Origin: Methylacidimicrobium sp. AP8
GTDB lineage: Bacteria; Verrucomicrobiota; Verrucomicrobiia; Methylacidiphilales; Methylacidiphilaceae
Assembly (NCBI RefSeq): GCF_903064525.1
Contig: NZ_LR797830.1
Span: 2,046,001 to 2,110,000 of the forward strand
Direction of reading: 5' to 3'
Length of the DNA: 64,000 bases
The position numbers and the translations under genes are program-made. Each line of letters starts with the position of its first letter. Position 1 is the stretch's first letter. The notes beneath the pieces are model-generated. The model saw only the letters and a program-made list of their open reading frames with translations, did no database searches and was not told the DNA's origin. Positions 54,476-62,500 of the stretch are shown here, one piece after another.

Positions 54476-54881
54476 CCTCGTTCCTCTGGTCACCGTTCTC
54501 TTCCTCTTGCTTCTTTTCTTCCTTCTCGGCTCTTCGTTTGTCACCCAGCCAGGCCTTGTGGTCGAGCTGCCCAAAAGCTCCCTCGGCGTCCGGATGCCTG
54601 TCAACGGCTGGATCGTTTCGGTGACCTCGACCGCCGAGGCGAAAGCGAGCGGAGGGCGAAAGCCGCTCATCTTCTGCCGCGACGAGCTGCTCGACCTGCC
54701 CGGCCTGCGCAGGCTCATCGAGGAAGCCTCTCACGGACGTCCTCCACAAACCCTAGTGATTCGCGCCGATAAGGACGCTCCGGCCGGGCTCTTGGTAGAG
54801 ATCATGAACATTGCGCTCGCCCAAAAATGGTCGGTATTGTTGGCCACGCAGCCCGAGAGCGAGCCCCCGGGAGGACCGTGA
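54438..54881 (+). CDS. Divergent ExbD/TolR-like protein lacking the membrane Asp
   Basis: 147-aa protein from a TTG start. The single helix reads NLVPLVTVLFLLLLFFLLG: the position of the essential Asp (PFIDVM in ExbD) is Thr19. The periplasmic part keeps TolR/ExbD features (VVELPKSSLG, LRRLIEEASHGRPPQTLVIRADKDAP, VEIMNIALAQKWSVLLAT). The start is uncertain, since the frame opens earlier and the TTG lies 38 nt inside the ExbB-like gene, but no ATG is available. Together with the ExbB-like change this suggests a complex that does not conduct protons in the usual way. Confidence 0.82.
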   Translation: MQPRLALLRGTPNLVPLVTVLFLLLLFFLLGSSFVTQPGLVVELPKSSLGVRMPVNGWIVSVTSTAEAKASGGRKPLIFCRDELLDLPGLRRLIEEASHGRPPQTLVIRADKDAPAGLLVEIMNIALAQKWSVLLATQPESEPPGGP

Positions 54882-55630
54882 TCTCGACGGAAAGAAGCCA
54901 GCCTTCCGTTGGCGATCTCCGGCTTCGGCTGGTGCTGACCTGCGCCGCGGCCGCCGCCGTCCATCTTTTCGTCCTGATCTATTGCGACGTCACTTATGTG
55001 CCCCCGCTTCTCGAGCCACCTCCGACCAGCCACGTCTACCTCTTTACGCCGTCGGCTGCCGACGAGGGCTTGGCCCGGAACCTCAACATCTGGCTCGATC
55101 TGGCCGATCCGAGTCGCTTGATCCGGCCGCGGTACCGGCTTACCGCCGCGCCCAAGCCGGTTCGGTTACAGCCCCTCCCCGTGGAGCGGGAACGGGTCGA
55201 TGAGCCGGCTGCCAGCCCTACCGATCCACCGCTTTTCCCGATGGGATCCGTAGAGACGCGCAATGCTCTCCGGCTCGCGCTTCCGCCCGTGTCCGCTCCC
55301 GCAACCGAGGACCTGCCCGCCGCGGTGCCAGCCGAAAGCGTCGCGGAATTCGACGAGGCGCTCTCCCGCCGCCTTCTTCGTTCCTGGAACCCGCCTGCGG
55401 TCTCGGTCCGGCTGCTTTCGGAGACGGGCCAGACCGTCGTCCATCTGGCGATCGATGCGGAGGGCTATCCCTGCGCCGTCCTCCTCCAGGAGAGCTGCGG
55501 AGAACGGAAGGTCGACGAGATCGCCCTGCGGGAGATCGGGCGTCTCCGATTCCTGCCCGATCCCGGCGCCCCGCCCACCTGGGGCCGCGTCAAGGTGTTC
55601 TGGCACTTCCGGGAGCCGCGTGCGCCGTGA
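54878..55630 (+). CDS. Divergent TonB-like protein
   Basis: 250-aa protein with one N-terminal helix (LVLTCAAAAAVHLFVLIYCDVTYVPPL), a Pro-containing periplasmic stretch and a C-terminal TonB-type domain (RLLRSWNPPAVSVRL, VHLAIDAEGYPCAVLLQESCG, EIGRLRFLPDPG, VKVFWHF). Two Cys in the C-terminal domain (GYPCAV, ESCGE) could form a disulfide in the periplasm. GTG start overlapping the ExbD-like stop (GTGA). Third member of the divergent exb-like set. Confidence 0.8.
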   Translation: MISTERSQPSVGDLRLRLVLTCAAAAAVHLFVLIYCDVTYVPPLLEPPPTSHVYLFTPSAADEGLARNLNIWLDLADPSRLIRPRYRLTAAPKPVRLQPLPVERERVDEPAASPTDPPLFPMGSVETRNALRLALPPVSAPATEDLPAAVPAESVAEFDEALSRRLLRSWNPPAVSVRLLSETGQTVVHLAIDAEGYPCAVLLQESCGERKVDEIALREIGRLRFLPDPGAPPTWGRVKVFWHFREPRAP

Positions 55631-55872
55631 TGCGGATCACGATGCCGGAGGCCTTCCTCCTCTACGTTGCCGTTCCTCTTGCCGTCCTTCTTTGGGTATG
55701 GTTCTCTTTTAGCGCAAGAAGAGGCGCTTGGCGGCGGGCGGCCCGACGAGGGACCGTTTGCCGGTTCTGCGGGGAGAAGATCACGATTCCGCCGGATCGC
55801 CAGGAGTTTCGTTGCCCGTCCTGCTCGGCCGAGCAACGCGTGATCGCCAACGAGGAGAAAGGGGCAATCTGA
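55630..55872 (+). CDS. Small membrane protein with C-terminal zinc ribbon
   Basis: About 80 aa: a hydrophobic N-terminal helix (FLLYVAVPLAVLLWVWFSF), an Arg-rich linker (ARRGAWRRAARRGT) and a Cys4 ribbon CRFCGEKITI..FRCPSCSAEQRV. ATG at 55630 shares TGATG with the preceding TonB-like gene; a GTG 3 nt earlier is equally possible. The topology (helix out, ribbon in the cytosol) suggests a membrane-tethered nucleic-acid or protein-binding module. No known name. Confidence 0.72.
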   Translation: MRITMPEAFLLYVAVPLAVLLWVWFSFSARRGAWRRAARRGTVCRFCGEKITIPPDRQEFRCPSCSAEQRVIANEEKGAI

Positions 55873-55874
55873 TC

Positions 55875-57053
55875 ATGGGAATGTGGATTGGCAGGAACCG
55901 AAAGGCACGGGTGTGCTACGGCTTTGACGAGATTTCGCTCGTCCCGGGAAGAGTCACGATCAATCCCGATGAGGTGGATACGAGCTTCGAGATCCCCAAC
56001 CCCTCGGGCGAACCCATCCGGCTCAAGATCCCCATCCTGGCCAGCGCCATGGACGGGGTTACCGATGTGCCGTTTTGCGTGGAGATGGCCCGCCTGGGCG
56101 GCTTGGGAGTCATCAATCTCGAAGGGGTGCAGACGCGCTACGAGGATCCGAAGGCGGTCATCCAAGAGATCATTTCGGCGGATCAGAGCAAGGTCACCGA
56201 GCTGCTCCAGAAGATCTACTCGGCTCCGATCCAGGAACACCTGATCGCCAAGCGGATCGAGGAAATCAAATCCCACGGGGTTCCGGCCGCGGTGTCGGCC
56301 ATTCCGCAGAAAGCGCAAGCCTTCGGAGCGATTGCGCAGGAGGCGGGAGTCGACATCTTCGTCGTCCAGTCGACGGTCAGCACCGCCAAGCATATTTCCC
56401 GGCAATACGCTTCCCTCGATCTGAGCGCTTTCTGCCGCCAGATGAAGGTTCCAGTCATCATCGGAAATGCGGTCACCTACGACGTGGTCCTCGACCTGAT
56501 GGAATGCGGTGTCAGCGGCGTTTTGGTCGGTGTGGGTCCGGGTGCGGCCTGCACGTCACGCGGGGTGCTCGGGATCGGGGTGCCGCAGGTCACGGCCACC
56601 GTCGACTGTGCGGCGGCACGGGATGCTTTCTATAAAAAGACCGGGCGCTACGTTCCGATCATTACCGACGGCGGCATGCGGCGTGGGGGGGATCTCTGCA
56701 AGGCGATCGCCTGCGGTGCGGATGCCGTTATGATCGGTTCGGCCTTCGCCCGGTCGGAAGAGTCCCCCGGCCGGGGAAGCCACTGGGGGATGGCGACACC
56801 CCATGCGAATCTTCCTCGCGGAACCCGGATTCAAATGGGGATCAGCGGTCCGTTGCGGCAGATCCTCTACGGGCCCGCGACGGTCGACGACGGCTCGCAA
56901 AATCTAGTGGGCGCCCTGATGACGGCCATGGGCAACGTCGGTGCGGCCACGATTGCGGAATTCCAAGAGACCGAGGTGATCATCGCGCCGAGCATCCAGT
57001 CGGAAGGGAAGCTCTTTCAGATGGTGCAGTCGGTCGGCATGGGCAGCCGCTGA
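55875..57053 (+). CDS. IMP dehydrogenase-related protein, GuaB3 type (no CBS domains)
   Basis: 392-aa TIM-barrel oxidoreductase converting IMP to XMP, first step to GMP. It has [31 protein letters not shown], the catalytic Cys loop [50 protein letters not shown], and a flap-like region with [13 protein letters not shown]. The CBS pair of standard GuaB is absent, as in GuaB3 proteins. It lies 2 nt after the zinc-ribbon gene and 5 nt before guaA, so guanine-nucleotide synthesis is encoded here as a unit. No other guaB is in the window. Confidence 0.9.
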   Translation: MGMWIGRNRKARVCYGFDEISLVPGRVTINPDEVDTSFEIPNPSGEPIRLKIPILASAMDGVTDVPFCVEMARLGGLGVINLEGVQTRYEDPKAVIQEIISADQSKVTELLQKIYSAPIQEHLIAKRIEEIKSHGVPAAVSAIPQKAQAFGAIAQEAGVDIFVVQSTVSTAKHISRQYASLDLSAFCRQMKVPVIIGNAVTYDVVLDLMECGVSGVLVGVGPGAACTSRGVLGIGVPQVTATVDCAAARDAFYKKTGRYVPIITDGGMRRGGDLCKAIACGADAVMIGSAFARSEESPGRGSHWGMATPHANLPRGTRIQMGISGPLRQILYGPATVDDGSQNLVGALMTAMGNVGAATIAEFQETEVIIAPSIQSEGKLFQMVQSVGMGSR

Positions 57054-57058
57054 AAGCG

Positions 57059-58672
57059 ATGTCTCATCCGCCCAGGAGCCGAGCGATAACCGCCGGCGCC
57101 CACCCGGACGGATCGGCGACGGATGCGCCCGAAGTCGAAAGCCGGATCGTCGTGCTCGACTTCGGCTCGCAGTATACCCAGCTCATCGCCCGCCGCATCC
57201 GCGAGTTGGGGGTTTTCTCGGAGATCGTTTCTCCGCAGACGCCCGCCGTAGAGCTGGCCCGCCCCGGCGTCCGCGGTCTCATCCTCTCCGGAGGACCGTC
57301 GAGCGTCGCGCAAGAAGGATCGCCGTTGCCCGACCCCGAGATCTTCTCCCTCGGGATTCCGGTGCTCGGCATCTGCTACGGCCTGCAGGCCATGGCGCGG
57401 CTTTTGGGCGGAGAGGTCGAGCGAGCACGGTCCGGCGAATATGGGCGGGCGGTCCTCGAATGGAGGGAGCCTTCCCCGCTTTCCGCCGAGCTTCCCAACC
57501 ATTCGGCAGTTTGGAACAGCCACGGGGACCGGGTTTCCCGCCTTCCCGAGGGCTTCGTGGTGCTGGCCCAGACCGAAGAAGAGCCGCACGCGGCGGTCGC
57601 CGACCTCAAGCGGCGGCTCTACGGGCTTCAGTTCCATCCCGAGGTAACCCACACCGAATTCGGGAAGGAGATGCTCGCCAACTTTCTCTTCCGAATCTGC
57701 CACGCTCCCGCCAGTTGGAAGCTCTCCTCTTTCCTCGACCGGAGCTGCGCCGAGATCCGCGCCCGGGTCGGGAACGAGCGGGTGCTCCTCGGCTTAAGCG
57801 GCGGCGTCGACTCGAGCGTGACCGCCGCCCTGCTTCATCGGGCCATCGGGGACCGGCTCCACTGTCTTTTCGTCGATAACGGCCTTCTGCGCCAAGGAGA
57901 GGTCGAGACGGTACGCCACCTATTCGGCGAGGAGATGGGCTTTGCCGTCCACTTCGTGGATGCCTCGGCGCGCTTCCTGGGGAAGCTGCGCGGAGTCGCC
58001 GATCCCGAACGGAAGCGGAAGATCATCGGCAGAGAGTTCATCCAGGTCTTCGAGGAGGCCGCCCGAAGCCTGGGCCCGGTCCGATACCTCGCCCAGGGAA
58101 CCCTCTATCCCGACCGCATCGAAAGCGCGGCGGCTGGCCATGGGCGGCCGGCGGTGATCAAGAGCCATCACAATGTCGGCGGTCTGCCCAGGCGGATGAA
58201 GATGCGCCTAGTGGAGCCTTTGCGGCTTCTCTTCAAGGACGAGGTCCGCGAACTGGGCAAACTCTTGGGGCTGCCCCGCGAGATCCTCCACCGGCACCCC
58301 TTCCCCGGCCCGGGCTTGGCAGTCCGCTGCCTGGCCCCGATCACCCCGGAGAACCTTGCCCTCCTCCGCGCCGCCGACGCGATCGTGGTCGAGGAGATCC
58401 GCCGGGCCGGGCTCTACGACGAGGTCTGGCAGGCCTTCGCGGTCCTCCTCCCCATCCGGAGCGTGGGAGTCATGGGCGATGCGCGGACCTACGAGCTGAC
58501 GGCTGCGGTCCGTGCGGTGCAGAGCGTCGACGGGATGACCGCCGACTGGGCCCGGCTGCCGGCGGAACTCCTCTCCCGGATCGCCAACCGGATCATCCAG
58601 GAGGTCCGCGGCATCAATCGGGTCGTCTACGACATCTCCTCCAAGCCACCTGCCACCATCGAGTGGGAATGA
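57059..58672 (+). CDS. guaA: GMP synthase (glutamine-hydrolysing)
   Basis: XMP to GMP amination, 537 aa. The glutaminase domain has [23 protein letters not shown], Cys in [17 protein letters not shown] and [12 protein letters not shown]. The ATP-pyrophosphatase domain has the PP-loop [27 protein letters not shown] and [11 protein letters not shown], and the dimerisation tail ends [13 protein letters not shown]. The first ~28 residues are a polar extension. Its 3' end is the site beside which the mobile element begins. Confidence 0.97.
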   Translation: MSHPPRSRAITAGAHPDGSATDAPEVESRIVVLDFGSQYTQLIARRIRELGVFSEIVSPQTPAVELARPGVRGLILSGGPSSVAQEGSPLPDPEIFSLGIPVLGICYGLQAMARLLGGEVERARSGEYGRAVLEWREPSPLSAELPNHSAVWNSHGDRVSRLPEGFVVLAQTEEEPHAAVADLKRRLYGLQFHPEVTHTEFGKEMLANFLFRICHAPASWKLSSFLDRSCAEIRARVGNERVLLGLSGGVDSSVTAALLHRAIGDRLHCLFVDNGLLRQGEVETVRHLFGEEMGFAVHFVDASARFLGKLRGVADPERKRKIIGREFIQVFEEAARSLGPVRYLAQGTLYPDRIESAAAGHGRPAVIKSHHNVGGLPRRMKMRLVEPLRLLFKDEVRELGKLLGLPREILHRHPFPGPGLAVRCLAPITPENLALLRAADAIVVEEIRRAGLYDEVWQAFAVLLPIRSVGVMGDARTYELTAAVRAVQSVDGMTADWARLPAELLSRIANRIIQEVRGINRVVYDISSKPPATIEWE

Positions 58673-58680
58673 TTCCACGT

Positions 58681-58694
58681 CCGGCAGCTGCCGG
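58681..58694. repeat. 14-bp perfect palindrome after guaA
   Basis: CCGGCAGCTGCCGG lies 8 nt downstream of the guaA stop, between guaA and the terminator. It may be part of the guaA terminator region or of the recombination site; no second copy was noticed in the window. Confidence 0.4.
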
Positions 58695-58718
58695 CAGGAT
58701 CAGGCACCAGACACACCT

Positions 58719-58745
58719 AAGCCCGCGTCACTGCGGGCTTTTTTG
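58719..58745 (+). terminator. Rho-independent terminator downstream of guaA
   Basis: AAGCCCGC and GCGGGCTT form a perfect 8-bp stem with loop GTCACT, followed directly by a T-run (TTTTTT including stem T). It would end the guaB3-guaA transcript or shield the element from read-through. Confidence 0.85.
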
Positions 58746-59090
58746 TGCTTTCAACCTGGCACGGACTGGCAGCCTGGGGTATGGCCAAGCACGAATTTTT
58801 CATGGCATAGTCGATGGCACGAAACCAGCCCTGTGCCATGCCTCGCCGCCGATGCCATGCGCCTCGTTCCCAGGTGGTCATGGTATCGGAATCATGTAAG
58901 TGGTTGCTGTAAAACGAATTTTTGTCGTTCCGCGCGGGGTTTTCCTGGCATGGTATTGATGGCCGGTGAAGTGTGTGCGTCACGATGGCCGTGCCATGGG
59001 TACGTCCCCGTAAGCTGTTGACTTGTAAGGGGTTCTCTTTGGTTCAAGCAGGGCGCACGACGCATGGTGTTGCAAGGGAGCGTGTGTGTC
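58746..59090. other. Non-coding left end of the element, CATGG-motif cluster
   Basis: 345 nt without a supportable gene before the integrase. CATGG or its complement CCATG occurs seven times between about 58802 and 59069 (including forms such as GGCATGGTAT and GTGCCATG in both orientations). ACGAATTTT occurs twice (58791 and 58915). This density and the location next to the integrase fit integrase arm-type or excisionase binding sites, which is inference. Confidence 0.45.
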
Positions 59091-60290
59091 ATGTTGACCG
59101 ATACCAAGCTGCGTAACCTCAAGCCGACGGGCAAGCTGTACAAGGTGGCGGACAGGGACGGCCTGTATGTGGCCGTCACCCCCTCAGGAACCATTTCGTT
59201 CCGCTACAACTACGCCCTCAACGGGCGCCAGGAGACCATCACCTTCGGCCGGTACGGGCCGGGCGGGATCACGCTGGCCGAGGCCCGGGAACGCCTGGCC
59301 GAAGCCAAGAAGATGATCGCCGCGGGGAAGTCTCCGGCCCGGGAGAAAGCCAGGGAGAAGGCCCGTGTGCGCGACGCCGAGACGTTTGGTGCCTGGGCGG
59401 AAAAGTGGCTTCGCAGCTACCCGATGGCCGACTCCACCCGGGACATGCGGCGCTCGGTCTATGAGCGCGACCTGAAGGCCAAGTTCGGCAACCTCAAGCT
59501 GACCGAGATCACCCACGAAGACCTGCGGGCCCTGACCGACGCCATCGTCGAGCGGGGCGCGCCGGCCACCGCCGTCCATGCGCGCGAGATCGTGTACCAG
59601 GTCTACCGGTGGGCCATCGAGCGCGGCCAGAAGGTGGAGAATCCCGCCGAGCTGGTCCGCCCGGCCAGCATCGCGAAGTTCGCGCCGCGCGACCGCGCCC
59701 TGACGCCGGAAGAGATCGGCCTCATGTACCAGTACCTGGAGCGCGTCGGCACGTCGCCGTCGATCCGCGCCGCCGTGAAGCTGCTCCTGCTGACGATGGT
59801 GCGCAAGAGCGAGCTGACCAACGCCAGGTGGAGCGAGATCAACTTCAGCGAGGCCCTGTGGACCATCCCGAAGGAAAGGATGAAGCGGCGCAACCCGCAC
59901 CTGGTGTTCCTGTCGCGGCAGGCGATGGACCTGCTGGTCGCGCTGAAAACCTTTGCCGGTGGTTCGGAATACGTCCTGCCGTCACGCTATGACCCCAGTG
60001 CGCCCATGAGCAGCGCCACGCTCAACCAGGTGATGAAGCTGACCTATCAACTGGCGCAGAAGGACGGCAAGCCGCTGGGCAAGTTCGGACCGCACGACCT
60101 GCGCCGCACGGCCAGCACCCTGCTGCACGAAGCCGGGTACAACAGCGACTGGATCGAAAAATGCCTCGCCCACGAACAGCGCGGCGTCAGGGCCATCTAC
60201 AACAAGGCCGAGTACCGGGAGCAGCGGCGGCAGATGTTGCAGGACTGGGCGGACATGATCGACCAGTGGACGAAGGCACCAAAGCCGTAA
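59091..60290 (+). CDS. Tyrosine recombinase, P4-integrase family
   Basis: 399-aa site-specific integrase. It has an N-terminal DUF4102-type arm-binding domain (MLTDTKLRNLKPTGKLYKVAD, GLYVAVTPSGTISFRYNYALNGR), a core-binding domain around residues 100-190, and a catalytic domain with the Arg in LTMVRKSELTNARWSEI, HDLRRTASTLLHEAG (H-x-x-R) and the final Tyr in RAIYNKAEYREQRR. AGGGAG 10 nt upstream supports the ATG at 59091 over the earlier in-frame start. It points away from guaA, immediately beside the presumed attL. Confidence 0.93.
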   Translation: MLTDTKLRNLKPTGKLYKVADRDGLYVAVTPSGTISFRYNYALNGRQETITFGRYGPGGITLAEARERLAEAKKMIAAGKSPAREKAREKARVRDAETFGAWAEKWLRSYPMADSTRDMRRSVYERDLKAKFGNLKLTEITHEDLRALTDAIVERGAPATAVHAREIVYQVYRWAIERGQKVENPAELVRPASIAKFAPRDRALTPEEIGLMYQYLERVGTSPSIRAAVKLLLLTMVRKSELTNARWSEINFSEALWTIPKERMKRRNPHLVFLSRQAMDLLVALKTFAGGSEYVLPSRYDPSAPMSSATLNQVMKLTYQLAQKDGKPLGKFGPHDLRRTASTLLHEAGYNSDWIEKCLAHEQRGVRAIYNKAEYREQRRQMLQDWADMIDQWTKAPKP

Positions 60291-60302
60291 CCGTGGCGGC
60301 GC

Positions 60303-61355
60303 TCAACGCGGCGCTGTGGGTTTTCGTGCCACGCCTGACAGCAGGAACTCGATGCTGTATTCGGGAAGGCTGGGCAGCTGCCAGAACACGCTGGGGATAC
60401 GGGCGCTGGCCTTGGAGACGGCTTGCCGCTGAATGCCAAGGACGCTGGCGGCATCGGATTGGCTCATGCCGTACCGCAGCAGCATGACGATTTGCTTCTT
60501 GCGGTCGGTCAGCCGGGCGTCTGTCATCCGCCTGGCGTGATCGCGCAGTTCGGACGTATCGCCATACCGGAGGCGGTGCTTGAGCACGTAGTGGTGAAGG
60601 TAGCAGTCGACCAGCCAGTCGCCTGACCCGGCGCACGGTTCGCGCCAGTTACCTGCCTGACGGGTGAGGCGCTCCAGCTCCGCGTCGAACTGTGCGGCCG
60701 AACGCCTGGCCCTTTGGTGCTCAGGATTCCACCCACCATCCGGCAACTTTGGACGGTGCAGTGAACAGTAAAGGCTGCTGAATTGCAGCGTCTCGTCAGG
60801 GTCACTTGCCAGGCGGCCGTTGGCGTAGGCCGCCAGTTCCGTTGGGGAGCCGCAGTAGCGGCAGAAGTCCTGGATGCGATCCCTGTCCACCTGCTTTCCA
60901 TTCGCACGCGAGGTAAGCGGTGGCTTGCGTGCGCACGCTCGCGTGAGAGCGAGAAGGGTTTCCAGTGTGGCCACGAACCGTCGGCACTGGTCAGTCTTTA
61001 CGCCGTGGCTCGAAACAAACTGGCGAAGCAACTGGCGCTGAAGGCGTGCAGCGTCGTTCAGGCCAACCAGCCGACAAATGTCGCTGAACGAGAGGCCTGA
61101 GCCTGCACCGGGCAGAAAGTGGAGCAGGTCGGGCGGCAGCGTGGCTGCATAGGCTGCTACGGCCGGATCGATGACCTGCTGGATGAGCCGGTCGATGCGC
61201 TTGCTGCGGGACGCCATCGAGTACGGCCGCCACTCCTCCTGCAACCTGCGGACTGCAGCACCAATGCCTGGATCACAGCCCTCCCAGACAGGGATGATGG
61301 GAAAGTGCGGCATGTCAACCAATTCGTCAAATCTTTGACTGTATCGATTTTGCAC
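60303..61355 (-). CDS. Unknown element-encoded protein with Cys/His cluster and C-terminal HTH
   Basis: 350 aa, antiparallel to the rest of the element. The middle contains FCRYCGSPTEL and later SLYCSLHRPKL, a possible Cys3His zinc site. Near the C-terminus LTDRKKQIVMLLRYGMSQSDAASVLGI followed by QRQAVSKASARIP has the shape of a sigma-region-4/LuxR-like helix-turn-helix. Likely a DNA-binding regulator; the family is not known to me. An internal ATG at 61313 is an alternative start. Divergent from the AlpA-like gene, with a 48-nt gap that would hold both promoters. Confidence 0.65.
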   Translation of the reverse strand: MQNRYSQRFDELVDMPHFPIIPVWEGCDPGIGAAVRRLQEEWRPYSMASRSKRIDRLIQQVIDPAVAAYAATLPPDLLHFLPGAGSGLSFSDICRLVGLNDAARLQRQLLRQFVSSHGVKTDQCRRFVATLETLLALTRACARKPPLTSRANGKQVDRDRIQDFCRYCGSPTELAAYANGRLASDPDETLQFSSLYCSLHRPKLPDGGWNPEHQRARRSAAQFDAELERLTRQAGNWREPCAGSGDWLVDCYLHHYVLKHRLRYGDTSELRDHARRMTDARLTDRKKQIVMLLRYGMSQSDAASVLGIQRQAVSKASARIPSVFWQLPSLPEYSIEFLLSGVARKPTAPR

Positions 61356-61403
61356 TGCCGGGCACCATCACGCAACGCTTCGCATTGACTTGGAGGTTGC
61401 TGC

Positions 61404-61625
61404 ATGGAGCCAAGGCAGAAAGTGTTGATCAACCGGAAGAAGCTCCACTCGATGATCCCACTCAGCGAGCGGACCATCTTCAACATGGAGCAGCGGGGAG
61501 AGTTCCCCAGGCGCATTGCGTTGACCCGACGCAACGTTGCGTGGGATCTGACTGAAGTCGAAGCCTGGATCGAGGCGAGGAAAGCGTCCTGCCAGCAGGC
61601 GGACCGTCCTGGAGGCGGGCAGTGA
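61404..61625 (+). CDS. AlpA-like MerR-type regulator/excisionase
   Basis: 73-aa winged-helix protein. LINRKKLHSMIPLSERTIFNME, GEFPRRIALTRRNVAWDLTEVEAWIEAR is the AlpA pattern (recognition helix, then wing with W). A perfect GGAGG lies 8 nt before the ATG. Such proteins control integrase or replication genes of P4-like elements. First gene of alpA-repA-repC; overlaps repA by GTGA. Confidence 0.87.
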   Translation: MEPRQKVLINRKKLHSMIPLSERTIFNMEQRGEFPRRIALTRRNVAWDLTEVEAWIEARKASCQQADRPGGGQ

Positions 61626-62500
61626 CGATGACGGTCAACGTGCAGGCCGCGTTCGAAAACGATCCGCCTGCGCTCGACTTCGTCTGGCCCGGCTTTCTCG
61701 CTGGTACGGTCGGAGCGCTGGTGGCTCCCGGTGGCGCGGGCAAGAGCTTCTGGGCGCTGGAGGCGGCAATGGCCGTTGCAGGCGGGGATGCTCCCGGCAG
61801 TGATCTGCTCGGGCTTGGGCCGTCACGGGCTGGGCGGGTGGTCTACTTTGCCGGCGAGGATCCGGCCCCGATCCTTGATTGCCGCATCCATGCCATTGGC
61901 AGACATCTGAGCGACACAGCGCGCTCGGCCATTGCGGGCCGGATGACCGTCGAGCCGGTCGCAGGCAGCTCCATGAATGTCACGGACAGGCACACGCTGC
62001 ACCAGTTGGTGGAGAAGTGCTCGGGGGCGCGCCTCGTTGTGCTGGATACGTTGAGCCGCATGCATCGTCTTGACGAAAACAGCAACGGGGACATGGCGGT
62101 GGTGGTGGCGTGTCTGGAGCGCCTTGCACTGGAAACGGGAGCGTCCGTCTTGTTCCTGCACCACGTCAGCAAGGGCAGCGCACGAGAGGGGGCCACCGAT
62201 CACCAGGGAGCCGCGCGGGGTGCGTCGGCGCTTGTCGACAATGCCCGGTGGTGCGGGTTCATTGCACCCATGACTTCAGAGGAGGCCGCACGCCTTGGGG
62301 AAGAACCCAAGGGTGCGCCACCTATCGGCGAGGCGCGCCGCAGGCATTTCGTCCGTGTTGGTGTCTCCAAGCAGAACTACGGAAGCGCGCCGCCGGACCG
62401 CTGGTATTCGCGGGACGGCCATGGCGTGCTCCTGCCGGCAGCGTTGTCGGCTTCGGAGCCGACCGGCCGCAGAAAGGGGGCGCATCGTGCACAAGCCTGA
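61622..62500 (+). CDS. repA: IncQ-type replicative helicase RepA
   Basis: 292-aa RecA-fold hexameric helicase, close in order of motifs to RSF1010 RepA. It has PPALDFVWPGFLAGTVGALV, Walker A PGGAGKSFWAL, YFAGEDPAP, Walker B RLVVLDTLSRMHR, LFLHHVSKGSAREGA..QGAARGASALVDNARW, and SKQNYGSAPPDRWYSRDGHGVL. GTG start with GGAGG 6 nt before; an ATG lies two codons later. It unwinds DNA after RepC opens the origin in IncQ plasmids. Presence in a chromosomal island is unusual. Overlaps repC by 14 nt. Confidence 0.9.
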   Translation: MTMTVNVQAAFENDPPALDFVWPGFLAGTVGALVAPGGAGKSFWALEAAMAVAGGDAPGSDLLGLGPSRAGRVVYFAGEDPAPILDCRIHAIGRHLSDTARSAIAGRMTVEPVAGSSMNVTDRHTLHQLVEKCSGARLVVLDTLSRMHRLDENSNGDMAVVVACLERLALETGASVLFLHHVSKGSAREGATDHQGAARGASALVDNARWCGFIAPMTSEEAARLGEEPKGAPPIGEARRRHFVRVGVSKQNYGSAPPDRWYSRDGHGVLLPAALSASEPTGRRKGAHRAQA

